A stretch of DNA of 64,000 nt from Rhodanobacter sp. MP7CTX1 (lineage in GTDB: Bacteria > Pseudomonadota > Gammaproteobacteria > Xanthomonadales > Rhodanobacteraceae), in contig NZ_JACHCN010000005.1 in NCBI RefSeq assembly GCF_014205795.1, positions 230,847-294,846 of the forward strand, written 5' to 3'. Both the position numbers and the translations under genes were made by a program. The notes beneath the pieces were generated by a model that saw nothing but the letters and a program-made list of their open reading frames with translations, made no database searches and had not been told where the DNA came from. Shown here one piece after another: positions 8,318-16,684 of this stretch; the first letter of the stretch is position 1; each line of letters begins with the position of its first letter.

Positions 8318-10234
8318 TCAGTCGGTTCTGTGGGTGACTAGTTCTCCCTTTGAGTTCTCAATGGTTTCAATCTTGTCCCAGAGAGGCTGCGGTGTGGAGC
8401 CGTAGTCCCAGTACCAGTGCGTGTGCAACGGTGGGCCTTGCGGAGGCCCTCCTCCTCCGCTGGCGCCCCAGTAGCCGGCGAAGGTGGTAACTAGCGCGAC
8501 ATCGGGTGGGGTTATGAGATTTGTGACGCCTCGAATACTGACCTGATGATCGATGACGAGATCAGTGGGTGCGCTGCCGAAGTAGGAATATTGACCGCTG
8601 CCGTTATGCTTGTTCGCTCCGTAGTACGCCCAATCGGCTGTGGGCCAGAACTCGTGGCCGCCCCATTCGACGTATACGACGGGGTGCTGATAGGAGACGG
8701 TGCCTGTACCTTGGGGAATAGCCCCAGCCCGGCCCAGCTTAGGAATTCCTTGGGCGGCTAGCTGGACTACGGAGTTCTGCGCGGCGCCGACTTCGATCGC
8801 CATGCCGAGTCCGTTGCTTGGATACAACACGCCTGCCACGGTGACGGGAAACTCGATCTTTACGCCTGAACCGGGTCCGAGGAATTCTTCTGCGAAGTAG
8901 ACGTCGCCTTTGACGTTCGGGAGCCGAGTCGGAACGGTGATCTTCGTCGCAGGGGCAACCACAGTGCCCATGTCAAAGCCAACTTGTATGCCGTGCAGGT
9001 AGTGATAGACGGCGAGGATGGCTTTGTCTGGGCGTGGTGACGCCCACCAACCTGCGTCGACGTAGAGTTGTACTGAACACCAATCACCGCTGTGATCTGT
9101 TTCTGAATCGACGCCTGCCTGCGCCGGGCCTTCGTAGTCGTGGCTGTAACCGAAAAATTGCCAGTATTCGATTTTGACGATCTGTGCCGCGCAGGCTTTC
9201 GAGACGGTGCAGCCATAGCGCGAGGCGAGCCGTTGTGGGAGGTTGTCGGTGTCTGGCGGACGCTTGTCGTCGGCGATGGTCGTAGCGAAGCTGATCGGAT
9301 CGATGAGTGTGACGTGACCATACAGGCCGACGTTTGGACTCTGCTTCATAACGGTGCCCCAGTCGGCACCGCTTTCAGCTGCAGATGACGGGGAGACGTA
9401 GAGTGCCACCGGCATCATTGGCTGCGCAGCTGTGATCGTGCCGGCCAGGGGATTGGATGCGGGCGAGGGATCCAGTATGACCTGTGGGTTCGAGGCGAGA
9501 GCCGAGTTCGGCTGCCTGAAGTTACCGGTGAGGCTAGAGCCTTTTACGTACGGTAAGACATCACTCGGCCGGTATAACTCATCGCTGGAGTGATCGTAGG
9601 AGAACAGCAGGAGTGGAGCGTAGTCCGTCATAAGTTGACGGCGGACGGCGGCGGTGAGTCCATTGTCCAAGCGGCTGGTGTGAGCCATTACAGTCCAGCT
9701 GACGTTACCACTTGCGGCAATCGATACGGGGGACGATTCACCGTGCCCCGTGGATGGGACGGTTTCTGTCGGCTGCTGGCCGAACTCGGTTGGCTTGAGC
9801 TTGGGCGCAGTGGATGTAGGAAATGCGGCACCATGTGTGTCAAGAAGTACCACGCTGAACTGATTGATTCCGGGGACGGGGTCGAATGTAAACGTCCCGC
9901 TTTCGGGCGGGGGCGGCTGCGCTTGCGCACCGTTGCTGGAGTTCAAGGGCGTAAGGGGATAGCCATTCAGATAGTAGACGATGGCGCCGCTTAGCTGCAC
10001 TTTCGCGTTGTTGACTAGCTTCCAGGAGATGCTGATGGGCACGCCGGCCGTCGGCGTACCTGAAGTCTTTGTAATGATGATATTGGCAGGTACGGGTAAG
10101 GGCGCTGCCAGAGCCGGCGCGCTGAGTAGTTTTAGCGCTAGGACTATGGCGAGTGCCAAGAGGATTCCAACGCGACTGCAGACGTGTCGGAGGGGGATCC
10201 GGGGGGGAGACAAACCTAATGATCGAAGTGACAT
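8318..10234 (-). CDS. Secreted Vps62/DUF946-like protein
   Basis: A 638-aa protein with a signal peptide (hydrophobic stretch ILLALAIVLALKLL, cleavage near ALAAP). It has an N-terminal beta-rich region of about 150 residues and then a region resembling the eukaryotic and bacterial Vps62/DUF946 family: DYAPLLLFSYDHSSDELYRPSDVLPYV, EYWQFFGYSHDYEG, DHSGDWCSVQLYVD, VVYVEWGGHEFWP. Function is not known for bacterial members. ATG 10234 has GGAGG six bases upstream, which favours it over the upstream in-frame ATG. It is alone and convergent with the response regulator. The family call rests on motif resemblance. Confidence 0.65.
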   Translation of the reverse strand: MSLRSLGLSPPRIPLRHVCSRVGILLALAIVLALKLLSAPALAAPLPVPANIIITKTSGTPTAGVPISISWKLVNNAKVQLSGAIVYYLNGYPLTPLNSSNGAQAQPPPPESGTFTFDPVPGINQFSVVLLDTHGAAFPTSTAPKLKPTEFGQQPTETVPSTGHGESSPVSIAASGNVSWTVMAHTSRLDNGLTAAVRRQLMTDYAPLLLFSYDHSSDELYRPSDVLPYVKGSSLTGNFRQPNSALASNPQVILDPSPASNPLAGTITAAQPMMPVALYVSPSSAAESGADWGTVMKQSPNVGLYGHVTLIDPISFATTIADDKRPPDTDNLPQRLASRYGCTVSKACAAQIVKIEYWQFFGYSHDYEGPAQAGVDSETDHSGDWCSVQLYVDAGWWASPRPDKAILAVYHYLHGIQVGFDMGTVVAPATKITVPTRLPNVKGDVYFAEEFLGPGSGVKIEFPVTVAGVLYPSNGLGMAIEVGAAQNSVVQLAAQGIPKLGRAGAIPQGTGTVSYQHPVVYVEWGGHEFWPTADWAYYGANKHNGSGQYSYFGSAPTDLVIDHQVSIRGVTNLITPPDVALVTTFAGYWGASGGGGPPQGPPLHTHWYWDYGSTPQPLWDKIETIENSKGELVTHRTD

Positions 10235-10516
10235 ATAGCCTCCTCGCAAGGTCATGCCGCAGAACCCGCTTGGGTACTATATGCCGGCATTCATCATTGG
10301 CAGCGATCCGGATCCGAAAACCCGGACCCTTCTTTTGCAGCTGCCTCCTCCCGTCGCCCCAGAGAACCCGGATCGTTCGCACATCCTGAAGGCTGTGCAA
10401 CCATCAAATTCATTTTCAGAACAACGCGGCTCTTGTAGCGTTTGCGACCGATGAGGGGACAAAAAAAGGCTCAGGTGATTCGGGGCCTTTCACTTCTTGG
10501 CAGTGAAGTTACATTT

Positions 10517-10768
10517 TCAGCCTTGCACTTTCAGCAACCGATTGTGGAATTCAGCCATTGCGTCTGCGTCAACTTTCTCGATGCCGTATTCCGCCATGGG
10601 ATCGACTCTTTCGGTCAAGCCGACGCAGCTCTTTGGATCACCAATCAACCAGTCGCCATCAATTACCACGACGTAGACTAGAAGATCGCTACTTTGCTCC
10701 TGGATCACGAAAATCTTGCGCGGGTACACACACTCCGCCAAGGAAGCGTTTCGATGTGGGGAAGTCAA
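10517..10768 (-). CDS. Small hypothetical protein
   Basis: An 83-codon frame whose middle (FVIQEQSSDLLVYVVVIDGDWLIGD) has a plausible alternating hydrophobic pattern. No family is recognised. It lies between the Vps62-like gene and the truncated SRAP gene. Evidence for expression is weak. Confidence 0.3.
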   Translation of the reverse strand: MTSPHRNASLAECVYPRKIFVIQEQSSDLLVYVVVIDGDWLIGDPKSCVGLTERVDPMAEYGIEKVDADAMAEFHNRLLKVQG

Positions 10769-10925
10769 TCAAGTGAGAAGGAAATCGGATTTCGCATTTC
10801 CTCGAACCAACTCGCGCGACCGACCCTCATGCATCGCTCCCGGCAGCGAGCCAGGTTCCCTACCAACAATCGATCTGTTTTCGAATAGTTCGTCGCTCTC
10901 GACCAGTATCTGTATCGTCGCCATC

Positions 10926-11002
10926 GGCGTTCCACAATGGACATTTGGTCGGTGAACGTTTTACTTGAAATTGCGGGTCCTGGTAACTGTAAAAAATTAC
11001 AG
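10926..11002 (-). repeat. Palindrome-containing repeat, copy A
   Basis: On the minus strand this 77-bp stretch resembles 16471-16547 on the plus strand. It holds GGTAACTGTAA (10982-10992, plus strand) and an imperfect partner arm TTACAG (10997-11002). The two copies are in inverted orientation about 5.4 kb apart and also match when translated (FYSYQDPQFQV versus FYSYRDAEYRV). The origin is unknown: either a recombination site or a remnant of a shared small gene. Confidence 0.5.
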
Positions 11003-11426
11003 CTCCCGCGATGCTCGATGTCCTCTCCAAGGGGCGCAAGGCACCCCCATGGTCGTCGACCGATTCTACGAAAGCGTCTATCTCCACGACTTGCAGCAGC
11101 GACCACTGGTTCCCGGCGAGCGCGAGCAGAGCGTCGAGATCATGTTCACGCCGCAGACTGGTCAATATCTCTTCGTTGCCTGTCTCTGGACGTACGTCGA
11201 ACCTGCCGGCGACGATCCTGGCTTCTACACATTTGCGGCGATCACCGATGATCCGCCGCTGGAAGTCGTTGAGGCGGGCCATGACCGGTGTCCCATTCCG
11301 ATCAAGGAGGAGAACATCGACGCTTGGCTAAATCCAGATCCCGGCAACCTGGCCGCCGAGTATGCGATTCTCGATGATCGCGTGCGGCCGTTTTACGAAC
11401 ACCAGCTCGCCAAGCAGGATGCCTAA
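10965..11426 (+). pseudogene. SRAP (YedK/HMCES) family protein, N-terminally truncated
   Basis: The 153-codon frame matches the C-terminal two thirds of SOS-response-associated peptidases: VDRFYES, then GFYTFAAITDDPPLEVVEAGHDRCPIPI (the HxR motif) and DAWLNPDP. In this family Cys2 at the very N-terminus attacks abasic sites in single-stranded DNA. Here no frame upstream supplies the N-terminal part with Met-Cys, and homology seems to begin at about 11010, right beside repeat copy A. The gene is therefore probably a broken remnant, cut at or near that repeat. The weak TTG start at 10965 is only formal. Confidence 0.6.
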
Positions 11427-11647
11427 TGCTTCCCGATCGCGACCACCTGAAGCGAATGCTGGCCAGCGTGGACGCTGCGATCGCCAGCGCGGTGAGATGC
11501 CCACCGGATGAAGACGACTTCCACACAACGCTGCGTACGCTCGTTCGACTGTTGATGCCTGAAGCGAGCGAGGCAGACCGCGACTGGGTGAAGGGTCAAC
11601 TCGAAGAGATGCTAGCGCGTCATGATCTGAAGGACTTCGAGCTGTGA
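11426..11647 (+). CDS. Small hypothetical protein
   Basis: A 73-aa, mostly helical and acidic protein (LVRLLMPEASEADRDWVKGQLEEML). It starts at an ATG overlapping the stop of the SRAP remnant (TAATG) and overlaps the next gene by four bases, so the three form a transcription unit. No family is recognised. The operon overlaps are the main reason to think it is real. Confidence 0.55.
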   Translation: MLPDRDHLKRMLASVDAAIASAVRCPPDEDDFHTTLRTLVRLLMPEASEADRDWVKGQLEEMLARHDLKDFEL

Positions 11648-12006
11648 TTCCGGTGCTACGAGCCACGCCGCATGAACGGGTGATGGTGCGATGGACGCGC
11701 GCGATCGGTTATGGCCAGCCGATCGATCGATGGTTCGCAAGCGTGTGCCAGCCGCGAGAGACAGAGGGATTTGCTCAGATCGAACGCGTCGACGGCGAGT
11801 GGTGGTTGATCGTGTTTCCCCCTTGGTCAGCGCAAAGGCGACCAGGGCTCAGGACCAAGAAGGTGCGCTACGTGCACCCCAAGACCGCAAAAAAACATTT
11901 GGAGGCCTGGGCACGCGTGAACTGGCCGATGCTCGAGCGCCTGGTGTCCCTGCGCGCGGATGAGAAGGCGCCGATGCCCAGTGAGGCTGGTAAGCCCGCG
12001 ACGTAG
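11644..12006 (+). CDS. Hypothetical protein
   Basis: A 120-aa protein with a GTG start overlapping the previous stop. It is rich in Trp and Arg (WWLIVFPPWSAQRR) and basic in the middle (KKVRYVHPKTAKKHLEAW), which could suit nucleic-acid binding. It is encoded in an operon with an SRAP gene remnant, a placement common for small accessory genes of mobile elements. No function can be named. Confidence 0.55.
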   Translation: MIPVLRATPHERVMVRWTRAIGYGQPIDRWFASVCQPRETEGFAQIERVDGEWWLIVFPPWSAQRRPGLRTKKVRYVHPKTAKKHLEAWARVNWPMLERLVSLRADEKAPMPSEAGKPAT

Positions 12007-12339
12007 CCTGATGTGTGCATGCATCGACCCGATGCACGCGCGGGTGCCTGCCATCGGGTATCCACGACATCTGCGCCGCGGAAACATTTAGCTACATTGA
12101 GGGTGACGGCAACGGCGGCGCGCGCAGTGCGCCCCTGTCCCCGATTCAAGCGGCTTACTAGCCTGCCCGGCCCGGACGAAGTTAAGTTTTGTTAGGTTCC
12201 ATGTAGATCGTCACTCGATACATCAATGCTAATAAGCTGAACGACATGCACCCTGAGACCGCTTGCGCTGTTCAAGAATCCCCACGATGATGCATCAAAG
12301 CACTGCAGGAAGGGGAATTCGTGACCCCATCCCCAAATA
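12007..12339. other. Gene-free stretch left of the IS element
   Basis: No gene or transposon right end was recognised. Its last bases (CCCCAAATAC) joined to the bases after the IS (AACTGGCAG) resemble the first transposase-binding site of the left end (CTAATACAACTGCC), so the IS seems to split a left end. Confidence 0.45.
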
Positions 12340-12348
12340 CGTAGCGCC

Positions 12349-13122
12349 TTAAAGTAGAGCTATCGGTAGTTTGGGAGTCTTGCAAAAGGCCTTCGCGAAC
12401 TGAGCTGGGGGGATATCTGCCAGCGATGAATGTGGGCGGAAATCATTATAGTCCGCCCTCCAAGATTCAATCTTTTCCTTGGCATCTGCAAGTGTCAAAA
12501 ACCAGTGCGTGTTCAGACATTCGTCGCGAAACGAGCCATTGAAAGACTCGATGAAAGGGTTGTCCGTTGGCTTGCCAGGGCGAGAGTAGTCGAGCGTGAT
12601 GCCGTGCTCGTACGCATAGCGGTCCAATGCCATCGAGATAAATTCAGGACCGTTGTCGACCTGTATACGACACGGCAGGTCGCGACATTGCCGCAGGCCT
12701 TCCAGCGCGGTCACCACGTCCTCGCCGCGCAGACTGGGAGCGACGTCGATAGCCAGGCATTCTCGTGTGAAGTTGTCGACGATCGTCAGTGCGCGAAAGC
12801 GGCGACTGTCGAACAGTGCATCGGAAACAAAGTCCATGCTCCATAACTGGTTGGGCCCCGTCAGCACGGGCCGATCAAGCCGTGTCGCTGCCGCTTTACG
12901 CCGGCGGGGTCTCTTGGAACGCAGGCTAAGCCCTGCTTGCACGTAAATTCGATGTACCCGTTTGTGATTCACAGCCCATCCCTCGCGACGAAGCAAGATG
13001 TGTATGCGGCGCGCTCCGTAGCGAACGCGAACCTCAGCGATCTCGCGCATTCGTGTGAGTAGCGGAGCGTCGAGAAGCAGACGAGTGTGTCGGTAGTACC
13101 AACACGTCAACGACAGCCGCAT
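12349..13122 (-). CDS. IS3-family transposase OrfB (DDE catalytic part)
   Basis: The listed 257 codons hold the rve-type DDE domain: Asp in LWSMDFVSDAL, Asp in IQVDNGPEF and Glu in FIESFNGSFRDE. The reading frame continues upstream without a stop to the A7G run at about 13209-13217, so the real product is an OrfAB fusion made by -1 frameshifting. The sequence appears complete and undamaged, suggesting a recent insertion. Confidence 0.92.
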   Translation of the reverse strand: MRLSLTCWYYRHTRLLLDAPLLTRMREIAEVRVRYGARRIHILLRREGWAVNHKRVHRIYVQAGLSLRSKRPRRRKAAATRLDRPVLTGPNQLWSMDFVSDALFDSRRFRALTIVDNFTRECLAIDVAPSLRGEDVVTALEGLRQCRDLPCRIQVDNGPEFISMALDRYAYEHGITLDYSRPGKPTDNPFIESFNGSFRDECLNTHWFLTLADAKEKIESWRADYNDFRPHSSLADIPPAQFAKAFCKTPKLPIALL

Positions 13123-13199
13123 GAGCGAACACGAGCCACGAATGCTTATGCCGTAGGTGTGCTGAAGCTTGCCGGCCAGCGCTTTGCGCTGGGCCGGCC

Positions 13200-13466
13200 T
13201 CAGAGCTTTTTTTGCAGAACATCCTGCAACATGGCTTTATCTAGGCTGAGATCCGCGACCAGCTGTTTAAGCTTCCGATTTTCCTCATCCAGCTGCCGGA
13301 GGCGTCGGAGCTCGGACACGCCGAGGCCACCGCACTTCTTCTTCCAGTTGAAATAGGTCGCTTCACAGATACCCATTTTTCGGCAAACGTCAGCGACACT
13401 CGTACCGCTCTCGGCTTGGCGCAGGGCAAAGGCAATCTGTTCTTCGGTGTACTTGGTTTTCTTCAT
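13200..13466 (-). CDS. IS3-family transposase OrfA (HTH part)
   Basis: An 88-aa protein beginning MKKTKYTEEQIAFALRQAESG, with a helix-turn-helix (VADVCRKMGICEATYFNWKKK) and a leucine-rich coiled coil (LRQLDEENRKLKQLVADLSL), as in IS407-group OrfA. The final codons read CTG CAA AAA AAG CTC TGA, an A7G slippery run that shifts ribosomes into the orfB frame. Confidence 0.92.
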   Translation of the reverse strand: MKKTKYTEEQIAFALRQAESGTSVADVCRKMGICEATYFNWKKKCGGLGVSELRRLRQLDEENRKLKQLVADLSLDKAMLQDVLQKKL

Positions 13467-13527
13467 GGCAAAACAGTCTCCTCGGGAGGGGCGGTTTTAC
13501 CGAAAAACTCTACTTCCAAACGCTACA

Positions 13528-13665
13528 ACTGGCAGGGAGGAGGTCAGCCGCGGAGGTGTGCGACCCCAGTTGGCAAACTTCACGAAAAACTCGCCAAATA
13601 GATTCCAACAGGCGCATCGTGTGTGCGAAGAAGGCAGCTGGTGAAACAATAAAGATTCCAACAAC
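13528..13665 (+). repeat. Internal copy of the Tn7-like left end
   Basis: 13570-13665 repeats 1743-1840 with few differences, including GCCAAATAGATTCCAAC and AATAAAGATTCCAAC, two of the transposase-binding sites in the same spacing. The terminal site is split by the IS element (CAAATAC to the left, AACTGGC to the right). No matching right end was seen in the preceding 2 kb. It marks either the true left end of a nested element or a decayed earlier insertion. Confidence 0.8.
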
Positions 13666-13813
13666 TTACCTGGCAAGCCAGCGGTTGATTCGGTAGCGCT
13701 CGTTGCCGCAGGTTGACGTTATTAACATCATTTTGCACGATAACGTTGGCAATGTTATCGCGCTTCTGGGCCCGCCCGCGCTGATCGGAACGCAAGCTGC
13801 TACCCCACCCGTG

Positions 13814-15142
13814 TCACCGCCAAATCGCCAGCGAACACTGCACACCGTTACACCTCGCCACGCGAACGTCGCTGCCCCACATTGGCTCACCGAGGTGTTT
13901 GGCAGCAGCACCCACCGACCTCCCGTCTGTACCAACGATGGTCCCCCAGCCGGCCTGCTTATAGGGCGCAAGGCTTGATGGGTGACCGTGGCTGTTGCTC
14001 CGCCCCGCCGAGTAAACCGCGGCGCCCCCTTGCATACGGTCGGGTGCTGGCACATTGCTTGGCGCCTTGCGCGCGAGTAGACCACCGTGGTGCGCAACGA
14101 CGAGAGTCTTCAGGCCCTGCTCTTGGTACCGAGCCACGACAGAGGGATCAATGAACTTGTAGCCGGCATCGCCAGGTAGCAGCGAGAGCCGTCCGTCGGC
14201 GGACTCGAGCAACAACACGAGCCCGCTGTCGTTGTGCTCTACCCCTGAGGCGCGTCCAAGGCTAATACAGCCCGTACTCACGGTCGGTAACCCGCTCGGC
14301 CATATTATGAGTCGGCCGCCGCCGGCGACGATTCTGGCTTGGAGCTGTTTACTTTTTGCACCAACCTGCTGGTCCGGGGCAATCCACGTTTGCCTAAGTG
14401 CGGCGCGCACTTCGGCTTCCGTCCCGTAGATTGCTCCAGCGTAGTGATCACGGTGCCAGTGGGACAGAATGATCGGTGGGGATTGGGTGAAACACCACCG
14501 AACACCGTCGGCAGGCCACGTGTGTTGGTTGCCCGACTCCCCGCCGCCAATGTCGAAATATAGCAATGGCCAACGAGCGCCTGATGGATTCAGACATGCT
14601 GCTGCGCCCTGGCCCACATCGAGCACTGCCACTTCAAGATCAGACCGGCCAGCTCGGTCCAGAACTTGCGCGATAAGATCGGCGGTCGCGGTCTCTCCGA
14701 CGGGCTGCAGCAGTGCCGCCCGGACGTCGCCAGGTAACTCCTGTCGGCCCTGCACTTGGTACGTCGCGCCTTCCGCGTCCCCAAGGTCCCGCAACAGACT
14801 GATGGCAGGACCCGCACCAGCCCCACGACTCAAGGCGAAGGTCCGCTGCGCACCCTCGAGTTCGTCGACCGTGCCAACGCCCCAGAGATCCAACACATCC
14901 GGGATCTGAGCCACCTGGTACGCGTACGAGCAGGCTAGTCCCCCGAAGAAGTCAACTTGCTCTCGCCCAGAGCGGCCCGCCAACGACCAGTCGGCGGCGC
15001 TCTCGGCAACCTCGATGCGCAATGTCGCCTGTTGGTTGGCGATCGACACGTCGGATACGAAGGCATGGACATCTAGCGCCTTCCTTTCCTCCCAGAACGG
15101 TGCGCCGAAGATCGCGCGGTACCCTGTTGTAATAACCGGCAT
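13814..15142 (-). CDS. Metallo-beta-lactamase-fold hydrolase
   Basis: A 442-aa protein. The N-terminal about 160 residues are unassigned. A metallo-beta-lactamase fold follows, with the metal motif SHWHRDHY (about residue 225), the Asp of LLPGDAGY (about 315) and a His in VVAHHGG (about 340), as in ComEC-type and defence-associated members. Such enzymes hydrolyse phosphodiesters or related bonds. No signal peptide is seen, so it is probably cytoplasmic. It sits just after the internal left end and lies in the unclassified gene group up to 22 kb. The substrate is unknown. Confidence 0.75.
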   Translation of the reverse strand: MPVITTGYRAIFGAPFWEERKALDVHAFVSDVSIANQQATLRIEVAESAADWSLAGRSGREQVDFFGGLACSYAYQVAQIPDVLDLWGVGTVDELEGAQRTFALSRGAGAGPAISLLRDLGDAEGATYQVQGRQELPGDVRAALLQPVGETATADLIAQVLDRAGRSDLEVAVLDVGQGAAACLNPSGARWPLLYFDIGGGESGNQHTWPADGVRWCFTQSPPIILSHWHRDHYAGAIYGTEAEVRAALRQTWIAPDQQVGAKSKQLQARIVAGGGRLIIWPSGLPTVSTGCISLGRASGVEHNDSGLVLLLESADGRLSLLPGDAGYKFIDPSVVARYQEQGLKTLVVAHHGGLLARKAPSNVPAPDRMQGGAAVYSAGRSNSHGHPSSLAPYKQAGWGTIVGTDGRSVGAAAKHLGEPMWGSDVRVARCNGVQCSLAIWR

Positions 15143-15247
15143 GCCTGGTCAGTCCTCAGTTGGTCGGTGGACAGTCTGTCCACGGCACGCGACGCGCGCA
15201 ACATGCCTGGCGATTGGGAGGCCCACATCACACCAAATTCCCGGCAC

Positions 15248-15274
15248 AAAAAAGCGCCCGGGATGCCCGGGCGC
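15248..15274 (-). terminator. Rho-independent terminator
   Basis: A strong hairpin GCGCCCGGG-AT-CCCGGGCGC (15254-15274) is followed on the minus strand by TTTTTT. It lies about 210 bp past the end of the DUF2278 gene and before the metallo-beta-lactamase gene, so it should separate their transcripts. Confidence 0.85.
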
Positions 15275-15483
15275 TTCGCTACTTCTGTCAGACGCTCTTC
15301 AGCGCGAACTCACCGAAATGACCCCTTCTTTGCTAACTACACTCTTTAAGATTAAGAGATTCCACCTTCCAGATCGCATCTTTGAAGAACTCGGGACAGG
15401 GAGTCAAAGCCTGACGACTTAAACAACTCTTCTCTCAGCGCGGCGCATGTCCGCCGTCTCGGCTCCGTGAAAGGGGGCATTCC

Positions 15484-16110
15484 TCAAATGGGCAATCCAT
15501 TGCCGTCAGTGTTTAGAGACTGGGTAGAGAACTTCCCCAAGTATGCCGAAAGCGTGCCGTCTTGTAGCAGAGCGAAGACCGCGCCATCTTGCCAGATACC
15601 GTCCAAGGACTGTTTGTCTCCCGGTGGATCGCCTTGATTGCAGTGGACATCGTGCACACCATTTCCGCTCGTATAGGGCGCGCCGAAGGCGTACAACTTG
15701 GTCGAATTGCCAAGCAAGCTCACCAGTGCATTGCCAGCCTCGTCCCCTGTCACATTCGTCCAAGTCTGGAGGTTGGAGCGAAAAATTGCGTCGAAGATTA
15801 CAAAAAATACTGAGAGACAGCCAAGGGGCCTCTGGAGAATTGGGCTTCGAGCATAGTCAATCGCGCCGGACATCGCGTTCGAGGCAAGATGATGATACCC
15901 ATCAGGCAGGCTCGATATTGCGGTAAAGAGGGAGCTATCAAGTTTATTGAACACTTGGTACTGGAACAGCCCATTAGGCTCGTTAACATCGACCGCAGCT
16001 TGATACACGCTCTTTGCCGCATTGATATTCAGGTCGACGTGCAGCCACTGCCCCTGATTCTTCGTGTAGTTCTGATAGGTCCCGATTACAACCCCATAGC
16101 TCGGTAACAT
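15484..16110 (-). CDS. DUF2278 (YukJ-like) family protein
   Basis: A 208-aa protein with the family landmarks YGVVIGTY at the N-terminus, WLHVDLNINAAKSVYQAAVDVN, YAFGAPY, GNGVHDVHCNQGDP and the C-terminal DGIWQDGAVFALL. DUF2278 proteins are of unknown function; the conserved GxGxHDxHxNQG motif suggests metal or ligand binding. ATG 16110 has GGAGG six bases upstream, better than the GTG twelve bases earlier. It ends before a strong terminator and is divergent from the lipoprotein gene. Confidence 0.75.
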   Translation of the reverse strand: MLPSYGVVIGTYQNYTKNQGQWLHVDLNINAAKSVYQAAVDVNEPNGLFQYQVFNKLDSSLFTAISSLPDGYHHLASNAMSGAIDYARSPILQRPLGCLSVFFVIFDAIFRSNLQTWTNVTGDEAGNALVSLLGNSTKLYAFGAPYTSGNGVHDVHCNQGDPPGDKQSLDGIWQDGAVFALLQDGTLSAYLGKFSTQSLNTDGNGLPI

Positions 16111-16465
16111 AGGCACCTCCACAACTAAGTCTTTTCATCGTCCGCGCGGGCCGCCGCCTCCACACCAGTCACGACAAGCTGGACGAGGGTACGCAAACCC
16201 CACCCATGCGCCATTTAGCTGTCTGCGCCCTGTTTTTAGTGACCGCAATATCCGTTTTGGACGGAAAGCAGATGCTTCTTTCCCTAGCCTAACCCAGGAT
16301 TTATGTCAGCCATACAGTTCGCCCAACAGTTGAGCTTAAAGTCACCGACGGAACAGCTTCGAACGGCGAGAAACATCAGTTTATGCACCTCCGTCATATA
16401 GCCAATTCACCGAGCATTATCCTCCGTTCTGGAATGTCGGCAATGGAGAGGGCATCCCATACTGA

Positions 16466-16547
16466 GGTAACTGTAACTTTTTACAGTTACCGTGATGCCG
16501 AATATCGAGTAAGACGTGGATCGGCAAAAGTTTCGCCGCGGAACGTC
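16466..16547 (+). repeat. Palindrome-containing repeat, copy B
   Basis: A perfect 11-bp inverted repeat GGTAACTGTAA / TTACAGTTACC with a 4-base spacer (16466-16491), followed by about 55 bp similar to copy A at 10926-11002 in the opposite orientation. It lies about 195 bp upstream of the lipoprotein gene. It could be a recombination site or an operator. Confidence 0.55.
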
Positions 16548-16684
16548 ATGTTCCGCGTGATTGTTTGTCGTGGGGAATCGTGGGCGCAGTTCGGAATAGC
16601 GACGCGAGCTTTTTTCGGAAGTGTCGTTGCGTGCCCCAACTAGCCCACTTGATAGGCATCGTTTTAACCATGCAGGAGAGCCCC

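Larger units (their letters stand above)
12340..13527 (-). mobile_element. IS3-family insertion sequence (IS407-like group)
   Basis: About 1.19 kb with imperfect terminal inverted repeats: right end TGTAGCGTTTGGAAGTAGAG (minus strand, from 13527), left end CGTAGCGCCTTAAAGTAGAG (from 12340). It contains orfA and orfB on the minus strand. A target duplication is not clear. It is inserted in the internal copy of a Tn7-like left end. Boundaries may be off by a few bases. Confidence 0.85.
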
